A stretch of 64,000 nucleotides of DNA from Pelomonas cellulosilytica (GCF_021353265.1 NZ_JAJTWU010000006.1:290011-354010); one strand, 5' to 3'; shown: positions 37,952 to 52,858, counted from the stretch's first letter. Made by a program: numbers and translations. Notes: generated from the sequence alone by a model not told the origin.

Positions 37952-38143
37952 TGTCTCGATCTTCAGCGCGTGCTGCACGAACCTAGTTGGCACGGTGTGT
38001 CCTGCGTCGAGTCTGGAATCAAAAACACAACGGCATCAAGCATATACGCTGAAATGCTCACGCGATACCTGATGTGTCGCTTGGTTTCCATAACGATGCC
38101 CGGGTCAACCCTAGATCATGCGTAAAAGACCGTAAGCGATGAA

Positions 38144-39256
38144 TCAGCGTTCGAGCAGGATGCGCAACATGCGACGCAGCGGTTCAGCGGCACCCCAGAG
38201 CAACTGGTCGCCGATGGTGAAGGCACCCAGGTATTCCGGCCCCATCGCCAGCTTGCGCAAACGGCCAACGGGGATGGTCATCGTGCCAGTGACGGCGACC
38301 GGCGTGAGATCACGGATCGTCGCTTCCCGTGTATTCGGCACGACCTTCACCCACTCGTTGTCGGCGGCAATCATGGCTTCGATATCGGCCAGCGGCACGT
38401 CCTTCCTGAGCTTGAAGGTCAGCGCCTGGCTGTGGCAACGCATCGCGCCGACACGGACACAGAAGCCGTCGACGGGGATGCTGTCCGAACCGAGGATCTT
38501 GTTCGTCTCCGCCATGCCCTTCCACTCTTCCTTGGACATGCCGTTGCCGAGGTCCTTGTCGATCCAGGGGATCAACGAGCCGCCCAGCGGCACGCCGAAG
38601 TTGGCAGTCTCTTCAGCCGACAGCGAGCGCTGCTTGGCAATGACCTGGCGGTCGATCTCGAGGATGGCGCTCTTCGGGTCGTCCAGCAGCGACTTGACTG
38701 AGGCGTTCAGCGTGCCGTACTGCGTCAGCAGCTCGCGCATGTGCTGGGCGCCGCCGCCGGAGGCCGCCTGGTAGGTCTGCGTGGACATCCACTCGACGAG
38801 GCCGGCCTTGTACAGCGCGCCGACGCCCATCAGCATGCAGCTGACGGTGCAGTTGCCGCCGATCCAGTTCTTGCCGCCGTCGGCCAGCGCCTTGTCGATG
38901 ACTGGGCGGTTGACCGGGTCCAGGATGATGACGGCGTCGTCCGCCATGCGCAGCGTGGAGGCAGCGTCGATCCAGTGGCCCGTCCAGCCCGCGGCACGGA
39001 GCTTGGGGAAGACTTCGGTCGTGTAGTCGCCACCCTGTGCCGTGATGATGACGTCGCAGCGCTTCAGCTGGTCGATGTCGAACGCGTTCTGCAGTGACTT
39101 CTCGTTCTTCGCCTGGGCCGGGGCGGCGCCACCAGCGTTGGAGGTCGAGAAGAACAGCGGCTCGATCAGGTCGAAATCACGCTCGGCGGTCATGCGCTCC
39201 ATGAGCACGGAGCCCACCATGCCGCGCCAGCCTACGAGGCCTACCAGGGTCGTCAT
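38144..39256 (-). CDS. asd: Aspartate-semialdehyde dehydrogenase
   Basis: A 370-residue NADPH enzyme of the lysine/threonine/methionine/diaminopimelate branch. It starts [20 protein letters not shown] (nucleotide-binding loop). The catalytic cysteine is in [20 protein letters not shown] and the base in [16 protein letters not shown]. The length and [10 protein letters not shown] motif match the Gram-negative Asd type. An AAGGAAAG ribosome-binding site favours 39256, with another ATG one codon upstream. It follows leuB by 92 bp. Confidence 0.97.
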   Translation of the reverse strand: MTTLVGLVGWRGMVGSVLMERMTAERDFDLIEPLFFSTSNAGGAAPAQAKNEKSLQNAFDIDQLKRCDVIITAQGGDYTTEVFPKLRAAGWTGHWIDAASTLRMADDAVIILDPVNRPVIDKALADGGKNWIGGNCTVSCMLMGVGALYKAGLVEWMSTQTYQAASGGGAQHMRELLTQYGTLNASVKSLLDDPKSAILEIDRQVIAKQRSLSAEETANFGVPLGGSLIPWIDKDLGNGMSKEEWKGMAETNKILGSDSIPVDGFCVRVGAMRCHSQALTFKLRKDVPLADIEAMIAADNEWVKVVPNTREATIRDLTPVAVTGTMTIPVGRLRKLAMGPEYLGAFTIGDQLLWGAAEPLRRMLRILLER

Positions 39257-39348
39257 CATCTTTCCTTTCGTCTTTCGGTCACCAAACCCCATCCACTTCG
39301 GGCCCCGGCTCGTTCGCCGGGTTTGGAGGGGCGAGACGAGACGGAGCG

Positions 39349-40449
39349 TTAGCTCTTAATGGTTTTGGCGGTCGTGATGGCCTTGACGACGGCATCGCCC
39401 ATCTCGCGGGTCGAGACCTTCGTCGTGCCTTCACTCCAGATGTCGGCGGTGCGCAAGCCCTGGGCCAGCACGGACTGCACGGCCGTCTCGATACGAGCAG
39501 CAGCGTCGGCGTGGTTGAGGGAGAACTTGAGCATCATGGCAGCGGACAGAATTGTAGCCAGCGGGTTCGCGATTCCCTGGCCGGCGATGTCCGGCGCACT
39601 GCCGTGAGACGGTTCGTAGAGGCCCTTGTTGTTCGCATCCAACGACGCCGACGGCAGCATGCCGATGGACCCGGTCAACATCGCGGCCTCGTCGCTCAAG
39701 ATGTCGCCGAACATGTTGCCGGTCACGACGACGTCGAACTTCTTCGGCGCCTTGACGAGCTGCATGGCCGCGTTGTCCACGTACATGTGGTCCAGTTGGA
39801 CGTCCGGGTAGCTCTTTTGCACCTCGGAGACGACATCCTTCCACAGCTGCGAGGTTTCCAGCACGTTGGCCTTGTCGACGCTGGTCAGGCGCTTGTTGCG
39901 CTTCTGCGCGGCCTGGAAGGCGACGTGGGCGATGCGCTCGATCTCGGGGCGCGAGTAGCGCATCGTGTCGAAGCCCTCTTCCGCACCTGGGAAGTGGCCA
40001 TCGACAGCTGTGCGACGGCCACGCGGCTGACCGAAGTAGATGTCACCGGTCAGCTCACGAATGATGAGGATGTCCAGGCCGGCCACCAGCTCGGGCTTCA
40101 GTGACGACGCATGCGTGAGCTGCTCGTAACAGATGGCCGGGCGGAAGTTGGCGAACAAGCCCAGCGCCTTGCGCAGGCCCAGGATGGCCTGCTCAGGGCG
40201 CAGTGCGCGCTCCAGCTTGTCGTACTTCCAGTCGCCCACGGCGCCGAACAGCACCGCGTCGGCCTCCTGCGCCAGCTTCAGCGTGGCCGGCGGCAGCGGA
40301 TGGCCGCTGGTCTCGTAGGCCTTACCGCCGACGTCAGCCCAGTCGAGCTGCAGCGGCAGGTCCAACGCCTGCAGCACCTTGACGGCCTCGGCCATGATTT
40401 CCGGGCCGATGCCATCGCCCGGCAGGACTGCGATTTTCTTGAGAGTCAT
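39349..40449 (-). CDS. leuB: 3-isopropylmalate dehydrogenase
   Basis: A 366-residue NAD-dependent enzyme of leucine synthesis. [20 protein letters not shown] is the cofactor-proximal start. The substrate-binding arginines are in [30 protein letters not shown] carries the active-site Tyr, and [20 protein letters not shown] the metal-binding aspartates. Gene order leuC-leuD-leuB is standard. It starts 1 bp after leuD ends. Confidence 0.97.
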   Translation of the reverse strand: MTLKKIAVLPGDGIGPEIMAEAVKVLQALDLPLQLDWADVGGKAYETSGHPLPPATLKLAQEADAVLFGAVGDWKYDKLERALRPEQAILGLRKALGLFANFRPAICYEQLTHASSLKPELVAGLDILIIRELTGDIYFGQPRGRRTAVDGHFPGAEEGFDTMRYSRPEIERIAHVAFQAAQKRNKRLTSVDKANVLETSQLWKDVVSEVQKSYPDVQLDHMYVDNAAMQLVKAPKKFDVVVTGNMFGDILSDEAAMLTGSIGMLPSASLDANNKGLYEPSHGSAPDIAGQGIANPLATILSAAMMLKFSLNHADAAARIETAVQSVLAQGLRTADIWSEGTTKVSTREMGDAVVKAITTAKTIKS

Positions 40450-40450
40450 G

Positions 40451-41098
40451 TCAGACGATCCGGTGGTTCAACCAGGGTTTGGCGGCGATGCGCTGCGCCT
40501 CATAGGCGCGAATCTTGTCCTGATGCTGCAACGTCAGGCCGATCTCGTCGAGGCCGCCGACCAGGCATTCCTTGCGGAAGGGCTCGATCTGGAACGGCAG
40601 CTCCGCCCCGTCGGCCTTGACGACGACCTGGCGCGGCAGGTCGATGGTCAGCTGGTAGCCCGGGAAGGCATAGACCTCATCGAACAGGCGTGCGATGGCC
40701 GACTCGGGCAGCACGATGGGCAGCAGCCCGTTCTTGAAGCAGTTGTTGAAGAAGATGTCGGCGAAGCTCGGCGCCAGGATGGCACGGAACCCGTACTGCT
40801 GCAGTGCCCAGGGCGCGTGCTCGCGGCTGGAGCCGCAGCCGAAGTTGCTGCGCGCGATCAGCACGCTGGCACCCTGGTAGCGCGGCTGGTTCAGCACGAA
40901 GTCCGGGTTGGGCGTGCGGCTGGCCGGATCCTGGCCGGGCTCGCCGCGGTCCAGGTAGCGCCATTCGTCAAACAGGTTGGGGCCGAAGCCCGAGCGCTTG
41001 ATCGACTTCAGGAACTGCTTGGGCATGATCGCGTCGGTGTCGACGTTCTCACGGTCCATGGGCGCGACGACGCCCTGGTGGATGGTGAACTTGTCCAT
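40451..41098 (-). CDS. leuD: 3-isopropylmalate dehydratase small subunit
   Basis: A 215-residue swivel-domain partner of LeuC. It starts [20 protein letters not shown] (ATG at 41098). [20 protein letters not shown] and the substrate loop [19 protein letters not shown] are diagnostic. The leuC stop is 1 bp upstream, and leuB follows immediately. Confidence 0.97.
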   Translation of the reverse strand: MDKFTIHQGVVAPMDRENVDTDAIMPKQFLKSIKRSGFGPNLFDEWRYLDRGEPGQDPASRTPNPDFVLNQPRYQGASVLIARSNFGCGSSREHAPWALQQYGFRAILAPSFADIFFNNCFKNGLLPIVLPESAIARLFDEVYAFPGYQLTIDLPRQVVVKADGAELPFQIEPFRKECLVGGLDEIGLTLQHQDKIRAYEAQRIAAKPWLNHRIV

Positions 41099-41099
41099 G

Positions 41100-42512
41100 T
41101 CAGGCGATCGTCCGAACGTCAACGAAATGGCCGGTCATCGCGGCCGCGGCGGCCATCGCGGGGCTGACGAGGTGGGTGCGACCACCCGCGCCCTGGCGGC
41201 CTTCGAAATTGCGGTTACTCGTCGATGCGCAGCGCTCGCCCGGCTCCAGCCGGTCGGCGTTCATCGCCAGGCACATGGAACAGCCCGGTTCGCGCCACTC
41301 GAAGCCGGCAGCCTTGAAGACCTGGTCCAGCCCTTCGGCTTCGGCCTGCGCCTTCACGAGGCCCGAGCCCGGCACGACCAGCGCCAGCTTGATGTTCCTG
41401 GCCACGCGGCCGCCAACGCGGCGCACGACGGCCGCGGCCTCGCGCATGTCCTCGATGCGGCTGTTCGTACAGGAACCGATGAAGACCTTGTCGACATGGA
41501 TGTCGCTGATAGGCTTGTTCGGCTCGAGCGCCATATAAGTCAGCGCACGTTCGATCGCGCCTCGCTTGACGGCGTCCTTCTCCTTATCGGGATCGGGCAC
41601 GCGGTCCTCGATGGACAGCACCATCTCCGGCGACGTACCCCAGGTGACCTGCGGGCGGATCGCCGTGGCGTCGATCTCGACGACCTTGTCGAAATGGGCG
41701 TCGACGTCGGAATGCAGCGTGCGCCAGTAGGCGACAGCCTGGTCCCATTCGACGCCGGTGGGCGAGAACGGGCGGCCCTTGACGTAGTTGATCGTCGTGT
41801 CGTCCACGCCGATGAGGCCGGCGCGCGCGCCCGCCTCGATGGCCATGTTGCAGACCGTCATGCGGCCTTCCATGCTCAGCGCACGGATCGCCGAGCCGGC
41901 GAACTCGATGGTGTAGCCCGTGCCGCCGGCCGTACCGATCCTGCCGATGACGGCCAGCACGATGTCCTTGGCGCCACAGCCCTTGGGCAAGGCTCCTTCG
42001 ACCTTGACGAGCAGGTTCTTTGCCTTCTTGGCCGACAGCGTCTGCGTCGCCAGCACATGCTCGACCTCGCTGGTGCCGATGCCGTGCGCCAGCGCACCGA
42101 AGGCGCCGTGCGTGGACGTGTGGCTGTCACCGCAGACGACGGTCATGCCGGGCAGCGTGGCGCCCTGCTCCGGGCCGATGACGTGCACGATGCCCTGGCG
42201 CTTGTCGCTCATCTTGAACTGCGTGATGCCGAAGCGGTCGCAGTTGGCATCCAGCGTGTCGATCTGCAGCTTGGAGATGGGGTCAGCGATGCCCTGCGAA
42301 CGGTCCGTCGTCGGCACGTTGTGATCGCTGACGGCCAGGTTGGCCGACAGCCGCCAGACCTTGCGGCTGGCCAGGTCCAGGCCTTCGAAGGCCTGCGGGC
42401 TGGTCACCTCGTGCACGAGGTGACGGTCGATGTAGAGCAAGGCCGTGCCATCCGGTTCGGAGTGCACGACATGCTCGTCCCAGAGCTTGTCGTAGAGGGT
42501 TCTAGCAGTCAT
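41100..42512 (-). CDS. leuC: 3-isopropylmalate dehydratase large subunit
   Basis: A 470-residue aconitase-family subunit. Cluster ligands of the [4Fe-4S] centre are visible in [14 protein letters not shown] and [40 protein letters not shown] and [20 protein letters not shown] are conserved. Its start overlaps the stop of the LysR gene by four bases, so the regulator and leuCDB are likely one transcript. Confidence 0.97.
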   Translation of the reverse strand: MTARTLYDKLWDEHVVHSEPDGTALLYIDRHLVHEVTSPQAFEGLDLASRKVWRLSANLAVSDHNVPTTDRSQGIADPISKLQIDTLDANCDRFGITQFKMSDKRQGIVHVIGPEQGATLPGMTVVCGDSHTSTHGAFGALAHGIGTSEVEHVLATQTLSAKKAKNLLVKVEGALPKGCGAKDIVLAVIGRIGTAGGTGYTIEFAGSAIRALSMEGRMTVCNMAIEAGARAGLIGVDDTTINYVKGRPFSPTGVEWDQAVAYWRTLHSDVDAHFDKVVEIDATAIRPQVTWGTSPEMVLSIEDRVPDPDKEKDAVKRGAIERALTYMALEPNKPISDIHVDKVFIGSCTNSRIEDMREAAAVVRRVGGRVARNIKLALVVPGSGLVKAQAEAEGLDQVFKAAGFEWREPGCSMCLAMNADRLEPGERCASTSNRNFEGRQGAGGRTHLVSPAMAAAAAMTGHFVDVRTIA

Positions 42513-43402
42513 TGCTTCTCTCGGGGAATAAGGGTGTCCACGAAGCGTTGCACCACGGTGGGCAGGCGCTGTTGGCGCAGCACACCGAGGTAATAGTCGC
42601 GCTCGGCCCAGGACTCTTCAAGTCGCAGGCAGCGCACGCCGAACACGCGGGTGAAGCGTTCGGCCGGATGTTCAGGCAGCACGGCCACGCCGAGGCCGGA
42701 CTCGACCAGCTGCGCAATGCCGTCGAAGCCGCGCACTTGCAGGCGCGCGTTCAGGGTCTGGCCGCGCGCCGCCGCCTGTTCGCGCATCAGCTCCTGCGCG
42801 CTGGCACCGGCATGCAGGCCGATGAGGTCGTAGGCCAGCAGGTCGTCGAAGCTGACGGCCTCGCGGTGGGCCAGCGGGTGCTTGAGCGGCACCAGCGCCG
42901 CGAGCCGGCCGCGGGCGAAGGCCCAGGTCTGCACACGGTTGTCCAGCACCGGCGCGGTGAAAATGCCCACGTCCGCCCTCCCTTCGGCGACGGCGGCCTG
43001 CACCTCGGCGCTGGTCAGGTCTTCCAGGCTGATGCGGATCTGCGCATGCGCCTGCGAGAACTCGACGAGATACGGCGGCAGGCACTCGGCGATTGCGCTC
43101 GTGTTGGACGCGATGCGCAGATGGCCCTTGATGCCGCGCGAGAACTCCATGACCTCCGTCTCGAGGGCGTAGAGCGACGCATGCAACGAGCGGATGTGGC
43201 GCACAAGCGCGCGACCCGCCTCGGTCGGCTCCACACCGCGTGCACGGCGCTCGAAGAGCTGCACGCCCAGGCGGCTTTCCAGGTCGGACAAGCGCTTGCT
43301 CGCTGCGGCCAGCGCCAGGTGCTCCTGGGCCGCGCCGCGGGTAATCGAGCGCGTCTGCTCGATGGCCAGCACGAGGTTGAGGGTGGTGAGATCGTGGCGC
43401 AT
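42509..43402 (-). CDS. LysR family transcriptional regulator
   Basis: A 297-residue regulator. The N-terminal winged HTH (about residues 5-65: [40 protein letters not shown]) is followed by the substrate-binding domain (about 90-290, [20 protein letters not shown]). It is co-directional and overlaps leuC, which is unusual for LysR proteins (commonly divergent), so a role in leu gene control is possible but inferred. The ATG at 43402 is used because upstream codons lack the HTH pattern. Confidence 0.9.
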   Translation of the reverse strand: MRHDLTTLNLVLAIEQTRSITRGAAQEHLALAAASKRLSDLESRLGVQLFERRARGVEPTEAGRALVRHIRSLHASLYALETEVMEFSRGIKGHLRIASNTSAIAECLPPYLVEFSQAHAQIRISLEDLTSAEVQAAVAEGRADVGIFTAPVLDNRVQTWAFARGRLAALVPLKHPLAHREAVSFDDLLAYDLIGLHAGASAQELMREQAAARGQTLNARLQVRGFDGIAQLVESGLGVAVLPEHPAERFTRVFGVRCLRLEESWAERDYYLGVLRQQRLPTVVQRFVDTLIPREKQ

Positions 43403-43659
43403 GATCGTCTGGACTCCAGCATAGCCTTCGCGAAGAACCGAATTCTGCGCCAAAAAACGATTACCGCTTCGCGTGAGACGAATTAAAGCCTACCCTGGCT
43501 GACGCGATCTGAGGGGCGATTCCCCCGCTGCACGGACCATGGCGACGGGGAGCCCGAGTCCAGAATGAAACCTGTCGCCGCGCGCTGGCCTCGACGGGCG
43601 TTCGGCAAGGCCTGCCCGCGGCGGGCCGCTGCACCACCTCTCCGCCAAGGAGCCCCGGA

Positions 43660-45540
43660 ATGCTTCTCGAGGACGACTCGTTCGCCGCTCACGCCGCCCA
43701 CATGAAGGGCGAGTTCCTGCGCACGCCGCTGCTAGACACGCTGCCCAAGCCAGAAGGCAAGAAGGCGCTGATCATCGGTTCGTGCCTGGCCAACTACGTC
43801 ATCCGCAAGGATCTGTGGTGCGCCTCCGACCTGCTGCTGTTCAACGGCGGCGCGCTGCAGGACATCAGCGGCATCGTCGGCGGCTACGATTTCGTGCTGG
43901 TCCAGGTGCCGCTGCGGGCCATCCTGCGCGACGGCGAGCTGTGGCACACACCGTACGCACAGCCCGAAGCCTACGAGGCCGCGTTCGAGCAGGCCCGGAT
44001 GCGCCTGCAGGAGTACCTGGCCGAGTGCCTGCGCGGCTGCGCGGACAAGTCTGTCTTCGTCACCAACTTCCTCGTGCCGGTGCTGAACCCGATGGGCAAG
44101 CTTCTGCCCAAGTACGACCTGCGCAACCTGCAGTTCTTCATCCAGCAGCTCAACGTGGAACTGGAACGCCTGCTGCAACGCCGAGGCGCGCACAACAGCT
44201 TCGTGCTGGATGCCGACGCGGTGGCTGCCACGCTCGGCAAGCGCTTTACGTCCGACGAGTTCTTCAATGCGCTGAACCACGCGGCGCCGGGCGAGGTCGA
44301 CGAACTGAACGAGCTGGACGTCGGCGAGCTGGAATTCCCGCGCCTGGACCCGCTGCCCGCCAAGCGGCTGCACTGGGAGCTGCACGACGCACGGCTGTTC
44401 GGCCGCATGCTCAGCCACGAGCTGCAGGCCATGTTCATGACGCTGACGCAGCCCACACCCATCAAGCTGATCGTCACCGACCTGGACAACACGCTGTGGC
44501 GCGGCGTGCTGTCCGAAGAGGCAAACGCCCATGACGGCCGCATCCCGGAACGCGTCAACAAGGCGTTCTACAACAACTTCGGCGTCGACGACGGCAGCCT
44601 GTACCGGCTGGCCGAAGGCTTCCCCTATGGCATCACCGAGGCGCTGCACTACTGCAAGCAGCGCGGCATCCTGCTTGCCATCATCTCGAAGAACAGCCAC
44701 GACGACACGGTCCGCAACCTGGAGCGCGTCTATGCCGGCAAGCTGCGGCTGGACAGCTTCGTGTCCGTCAAGATCAACTGGGACAGCAAGGCCGAGAACA
44801 TGCGCCAGATCCTGCAGGAGGTGAACCTGCTGCCGGACAACGTGCTGTTCCTCGACGACAACCCGGTCGAGCGGGAACTGATGCACCAAGCTTTCCCCAA
44901 GCTCAAGGTCATGGGCAAATGGATCATGTACGCCAAGTCCACGCTGCATCACAGCGTGTTGACCGAGGTGCCATTCATCAGCAACGAGTCATCGCAGCGC
45001 ACCGAGATGCTGCGCACGGCCCTCACGCACCGGGACGAGTACGAGGCCTCCAAGGCCGGCAACGCGCTGGACCGGCTCGAGATCGCCATCCAGGTGGCCG
45101 AGGTGCCCGCGGACCCGGCTGCGCCCGCCTTCGCCCGCGCGGTCGAGCTGCTGAACAAGACCAACCAGTTCAACCTGAACGGCCTGCGCACGAGCGCGGC
45201 CGATCTGCAACAGCTGCAGCTCAGCGGCTGCCGGCTCTTCTCGCTACATGCGCGCGACAAGTTCACTGAGCACGGGCTGGTGGGCTTTGCACTGGTCAAC
45301 CCCAACGGCATCCTCGTCCAGTGGGCCATCTCCTGCCGCGTGCTCGGGCTGCAGGTGGAGCGCAGCTTCCTTAACGCGGTGATGCGCCGCCTGGGCCTGC
45401 CGCGGCTCGTGCTCCACTACGTCTCCACAGACAAGAACTTCCCGCTGACGACCTGGCTCAAATCGCAGTGCACCCAGGACGGCGGCTTGCACACGCTGCC
45501 GCTGACAGACGACCCTGGCCACGTGCACCAGGCCGCCTAA
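43660..45540 (+). CDS. FkbH-like HAD-superfamily protein (HAD-IIIC)
   Basis: A 626-residue protein. The N-terminal half (about 1-240) looks like an SGNH-type domain (KKALIIGSCLANYVI, DFVLVQVPLRAILRD). The centre has the FkbH HAD motif I IVTDLDNTLWRGVLSEE (about residue 271) and motif III/IV LFLDDNPVERELMHQAF. The C-terminal GNAT-like part ends near RRLGLPRLVLHYVSTDKNFP. FkbH proteins load glyceryl units onto carrier proteins in polyketide synthesis or act in surface-sugar pathways. No carrier protein or PKS is nearby, so the role here is open; the downstream glycosyltransferases are 12 kb away. Confidence 0.85.
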   Translation: MLLEDDSFAAHAAHMKGEFLRTPLLDTLPKPEGKKALIIGSCLANYVIRKDLWCASDLLLFNGGALQDISGIVGGYDFVLVQVPLRAILRDGELWHTPYAQPEAYEAAFEQARMRLQEYLAECLRGCADKSVFVTNFLVPVLNPMGKLLPKYDLRNLQFFIQQLNVELERLLQRRGAHNSFVLDADAVAATLGKRFTSDEFFNALNHAAPGEVDELNELDVGELEFPRLDPLPAKRLHWELHDARLFGRMLSHELQAMFMTLTQPTPIKLIVTDLDNTLWRGVLSEEANAHDGRIPERVNKAFYNNFGVDDGSLYRLAEGFPYGITEALHYCKQRGILLAIISKNSHDDTVRNLERVYAGKLRLDSFVSVKINWDSKAENMRQILQEVNLLPDNVLFLDDNPVERELMHQAFPKLKVMGKWIMYAKSTLHHSVLTEVPFISNESSQRTEMLRTALTHRDEYEASKAGNALDRLEIAIQVAEVPADPAAPAFARAVELLNKTNQFNLNGLRTSAADLQQLQLSGCRLFSLHARDKFTEHGLVGFALVNPNGILVQWAISCRVLGLQVERSFLNAVMRRLGLPRLVLHYVSTDKNFPLTTWLKSQCTQDGGLHTLPLTDDPGHVHQAA

Positions 45541-46886
45541 GGGGCGGACGCCTGACGTGCGGCTGCCTGCTTCAGCAGCCCGCGCAGCGCGTTGCGGCTG
45601 TGCGCGCCGAAATGCGACAGCAGTCGTGCGACCTCGCGCAGCAGCGCGTCTCGCTGGCCCTGCATGTCACGCGCCAGCTCGGGGCCCAGCACTGCCTCGT
45701 TGGCGGCGAAATCGAACTGCGGGTCCGAGACGAACTTGGCAGGCGCGCCGACCACGATCGCCGCATCCGTTCGCGGCCCGGCCGTGAACGCCTCCAGCGC
45801 CACCACGTCGCGCACGTAGGACGGGCTCCACGCCGGGTAGCGGCCGTCCAGCGCCAGATCGCGCAGCGCCTGCTCCAGCGGGCCGTCGCGGCGGTGCTGG
45901 GCGTTCTCCACGATCCAGCGCGTCTGGAAGTTCTCCAGCACGAAATGCCGGTTGCCCTGCAGCACGACCAGTCCCTGGCGGTCGGCCGGCGCTCCCAGCT
46001 GCGCCTTGAGGTTGGCCCAGATCATGTGGCCCAGCGTCGCGCTCGGCGCGGCACTCGCGTGATAGGGCTGCGTCAGGTCCTCGACGTGATGAAGCGCCAT
46101 GCCGGCAAAGCGCCAGCCCCAGTAGGCGTGACCGGTCTGCCAGGCCAGCACGGCCAGGCCGCCGTACTGCTGCACGCGCAGCTCGGCGAACGTGCGGGTG
46201 AAGCTGCGTGCCAGCGTGTTGAAGAGCCTCCCCTGGTGGAAGAAGCCCATGTGGAACGGCGCCTGCGAACCGACGGCGATGGCCGCGTTGCCGAAGGGCT
46301 GCTTGCCGAAGCCGTAGGACGGGTGCTGCGGACTGCCAGGGTTGTCATCGAAAAGATTCACGTCGTGCCCATAGTCGGGCTCGTCGCAGCCCGACGCGAG
46401 GACCGCCAGGGGGGCCACCGCCTCGCCGGGCTGCAGTGCGACGAAGCGCTGAGTGGCGCCTTTGCCGTTGGCCACGGCGCTGACCTGACTCGCGGCCAGC
46501 GGCGCGCGGACGGTGTCGGGCTCGCGCGCGTCGATTTGCACGTACAGGGTCAGCCGCGCGTCGGGCGACAGGCGCAGCGCGCGCAGGAAGGCCGCCCGCC
46601 GCTCCGCGTCGCTTCGGCGGGCATCTGGAACCAGGCGAAGCGCATCGGGGCGCGGCGCATGGCCCTTCAGGTGTTCACGCGCCCAGTCCTCCTGCGCATC
46701 CAGCAAGCGCGCGATGGCCGGTTCCTCGGCGAGCAGGAAGTCGGCGAGGGGCTCGGCCGTCACGGGCGGCGCGTCGGCCACCTCGGGCATATGCTCGAAG
46801 GCGCGGTAGCACATCGGGCTGTGGTTGCCCCAGGCCTGCGCCAGTGCAGGCAGGAGCGAGGCGATCAGGGCAAGGACCAGGCGCAT
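45537..46886 (-). CDS. Secreted phospholipase C / P1-nuclease-fold protein
   Basis: A 449-residue protein with a signal peptide (MRLVLALIASLLPALAQA) cleaved before WGNHSPMCYRAFEHM. A mature N-terminal Trp plus following His is the zinc-site signature of the phospholipase C/S1-P1 nuclease fold. Other ligands are likely in DYGHDVNLFDDN, HAYWGWRFAGMALHHVEDL and TQPYHASAAP (H-x3-D-x4-H pattern near residue 270). The substrate is unknown. The frame also has a TTG at 46895 upstream; I used the ATG. It ends overlapping the convergent FkbH gene stop by four bases. Confidence 0.7.
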   Translation of the reverse strand: MRLVLALIASLLPALAQAWGNHSPMCYRAFEHMPEVADAPPVTAEPLADFLLAEEPAIARLLDAQEDWAREHLKGHAPRPDALRLVPDARRSDAERRAAFLRALRLSPDARLTLYVQIDAREPDTVRAPLAASQVSAVANGKGATQRFVALQPGEAVAPLAVLASGCDEPDYGHDVNLFDDNPGSPQHPSYGFGKQPFGNAAIAVGSQAPFHMGFFHQGRLFNTLARSFTRTFAELRVQQYGGLAVLAWQTGHAYWGWRFAGMALHHVEDLTQPYHASAAPSATLGHMIWANLKAQLGAPADRQGLVVLQGNRHFVLENFQTRWIVENAQHRRDGPLEQALRDLALDGRYPAWSPSYVRDVVALEAFTAGPRTDAAIVVGAPAKFVSDPQFDFAANEAVLGPELARDMQGQRDALLREVARLLSHFGAHSRNALRGLLKQAAARQASAP

Positions 46887-46953
46887 CGGGAACAACGATC
46901 AGGAACGGGCCGCGCATTCTGACCGCAGGTCAGCGCCAACCTTGCGGTGGGTG

Positions 46954-49466
<2,513 letters not shown>

Positions 49467-49520
49467 GGAGTTCTCCGGGGAAGCGGAACGGTTCATTCGA
49501 TGTCAGGGCCGGGTGCCGGT

Positions 49521-50924
49521 TCAGGGCGCTTCACCGTCACGCACGGGCGTGAGCAGGTCGAGGCGGTCGCTGCAGTCGAGCTCCTCGCAGCGCAGCTCCG
49601 CCACGAGCTGCAGGCGCAGGCCCGAAGGCAAGTGCTCGTCGGTGGCGGGCAGGCGGCCAAGCACGCGGGTGGCCAGCACGCGGGCGCCGGGCGCCCAGCG
49701 CCCCAGTCCCTCGCCCTCCAGCATCGCGAACTGGTAGGTGCCGGCACCGCGCAGGCCGGTCACGCGGGCGCGTTTCGGGTCCAGCACTTCATCGAGCGTC
49801 ACGGCCGTCAGCACGACCTGGTCCTGGTAGCGAAAAGGGTTCTGCGCGAGTGTTGGCACACTAACCCAGAGTGCAGCGCCGGCGGGCTTGGCGAAGGCCT
49901 TCAGTCGCTGGGCGTTGGCCTGGCGCGCCTGCTCGCGCTCCTCGCGGGCCTGGCGCTGGCGGATTTGCGCGGCGACCTGGTTGCCGTACTGCTCCAGCGG
50001 CTGACCGGCAGCCAGCGGCACCGAGGCCTCCACCAGCACGCCTTGCGGGTTGCCGTAGGTGTCCATCTCAAGCTGCGGCTGGGGCACGGCGCGCACCCGC
50101 AAATGGCTGCGTTCGCTGGTGGAGCGCTCGAAGATGCGCAGTCGGTCAGCGCCGCAGCGTTGCTTGAGCTTGTCGGCAGCCGAGCGCAGCAACTGCTGCG
50201 CCACGTCATCCTGGCCCAGCGCGGGGCCTTCCGCCTGCAGCACCCACAGGGCGTCGGGCTGGCAGGGGTCGGGATAGCGCACCAGTTCGGACGTGGCCTC
50301 CACCGCCAGCCGCGGGCTCATGCCCTGCAGCTTCGGCAGCGCGCCAAGGTCGAACAGCACCCTCTCACGGCCGATGGACATGGCCCGCACGCCGTCCGAC
50401 GGCTCGGGCACAAACACGCCGGCGCTGAAGCGGCCCGACCATTCCTCGCGCTTGCTGCTGGCGTAGCGCAGCGTCCAGATGGCCTTGCCCTTGCCTTCGG
50501 CCAGGCCATCGCGGCACGCGCCCTCGTACTTGAAGATGTAGTCGTTGCTGGCCAGGTAGCTGGGCGCCATCACCGTGCAGCCCGAGGCCGGGTCGCGGTG
50601 CTCGGCCGCCTGCACGCCCGCGGCCAGGCCGGCGGCCAGTGCCGTAGCGAGCAGGGCCTTGCGCTGCGGCGTGAAATGCCACCAGGGATGCGGCGGGCCA
50701 CCATTCATGAAATCGTGGGCAGCCATAAATGTGTCCAGTACACAAGGATCGTGGCGCTGGCCCATGGGGTCGCGCAGTGCGTCGTAGGCCTGGAACGGGT
50801 CCATGCGGGCCACATCGGCCGGCGTGTGGATGCCCAGAGCGACCAGGTCCGCTGCAGCGGCCTTGCCGATGTTGGGAATGTCCGTGAGGCGCTTGGCCTC
50901 GGCGGCGTAACGGGCCTTCGCCAT
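49521..50924 (-). CDS. Fusion: helix-hairpin-helix (Cdd1-like) domain + exported MORN-like protein
   Basis: A 467-residue frame. Residues 1-87 (RLTDIPNIGKAAAADLVALG, HTPADVARMDPFQAYDALRD, PHPWWHFTPQRK) match the small cytosolic helix-hairpin-helix 'pathogenicity locus' (Cdd1) family, normally a stand-alone protein of about 90 residues. From residue 88 comes a signal-peptide-like run (ALLATALAAGLAAGVQAAEH) and a long second part with a MORN-like YEGACRDGLAEGKGKAIW (about 133-150) and no clear family. An internal ATG near FMNGGPPHPWW could start the secreted part alone. It lies between pccB and pccA. Confidence 0.65.
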   Translation of the reverse strand: MAKARYAAEAKRLTDIPNIGKAAAADLVALGIHTPADVARMDPFQAYDALRDPMGQRHDPCVLDTFMAAHDFMNGGPPHPWWHFTPQRKALLATALAAGLAAGVQAAEHRDPASGCTVMAPSYLASNDYIFKYEGACRDGLAEGKGKAIWTLRYASSKREEWSGRFSAGVFVPEPSDGVRAMSIGRERVLFDLGALPKLQGMSPRLAVEATSELVRYPDPCQPDALWVLQAEGPALGQDDVAQQLLRSAADKLKQRCGADRLRIFERSTSERSHLRVRAVPQPQLEMDTYGNPQGVLVEASVPLAAGQPLEQYGNQVAAQIRQRQAREEREQARQANAQRLKAFAKPAGAALWVSVPTLAQNPFRYQDQVVLTAVTLDEVLDPKRARVTGLRGAGTYQFAMLEGEGLGRWAPGARVLATRVLGRLPATDEHLPSGLRLQLVAELRCEELDCSDRLDLLTPVRDGEAP

Positions 50925-50927
50925 GGC

Positions 50928-52460
<1,533 letters not shown>

Positions 52461-52462
52461 GG

Positions 52463-52858
52463 TTAGCCTTGGTAAGGAAAGTTGATCTCCACGCCATTGC
52501 CGGCGGGGTCCTTGAGGAAGAACTGGTGCTGGCCGGTCACCGGCGAGCGGGACTCGCGGAACGTGATGCCCAGCGCAGCCAAGTGGGCCGCGGTGGCGCG
52601 GGGGTCGTCGCCCTGGAAGGCGGCGTGGTCGAAGGTGCCGGGCGCGGCCGGGTCGACCGGGCCGTGCTTCACCTCGTTGGGCCGCTGCTCGGACAGATGG
52701 ACGATGGGCTGGCCACCGGCGTAGAGCCAGAAGCCGGGGCTCCCGAAGTCAGGCCGCGGGCCGACGCTCAGGCCCAGCACGTCGCGGTAGAAGTCGCGCA
52801 GCATCGCCAGCAGCGCGGCCGGAGCACGCAGGTTGATGTGATGCAGCCCGGTGATCAT
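52463..52858 (-). CDS. VOC family protein (glyoxalase-like)
   Basis: A 131-residue metal-dependent-fold protein starting [20 protein letters not shown]. Metal-site residues are likely in [16 protein letters not shown] and [12 protein letters not shown]. The start overlaps the meaB stop (ATGA), so it is translated with the methylmalonyl-CoA genes. Of the two VOC genes in this operon, either could serve as epimerase; neither is decisive by sequence. Confidence 0.8.
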   Translation of the reverse strand: MITGLHHINLRAPAALLAMLRDFYRDVLGLSVGPRPDFGSPGFWLYAGGQPIVHLSEQRPNEVKHGPVDPAAPGTFDHAAFQGDDPRATAAHLAALGITFRESRSPVTGQHQFFLKDPAGNGVEINFPYQG

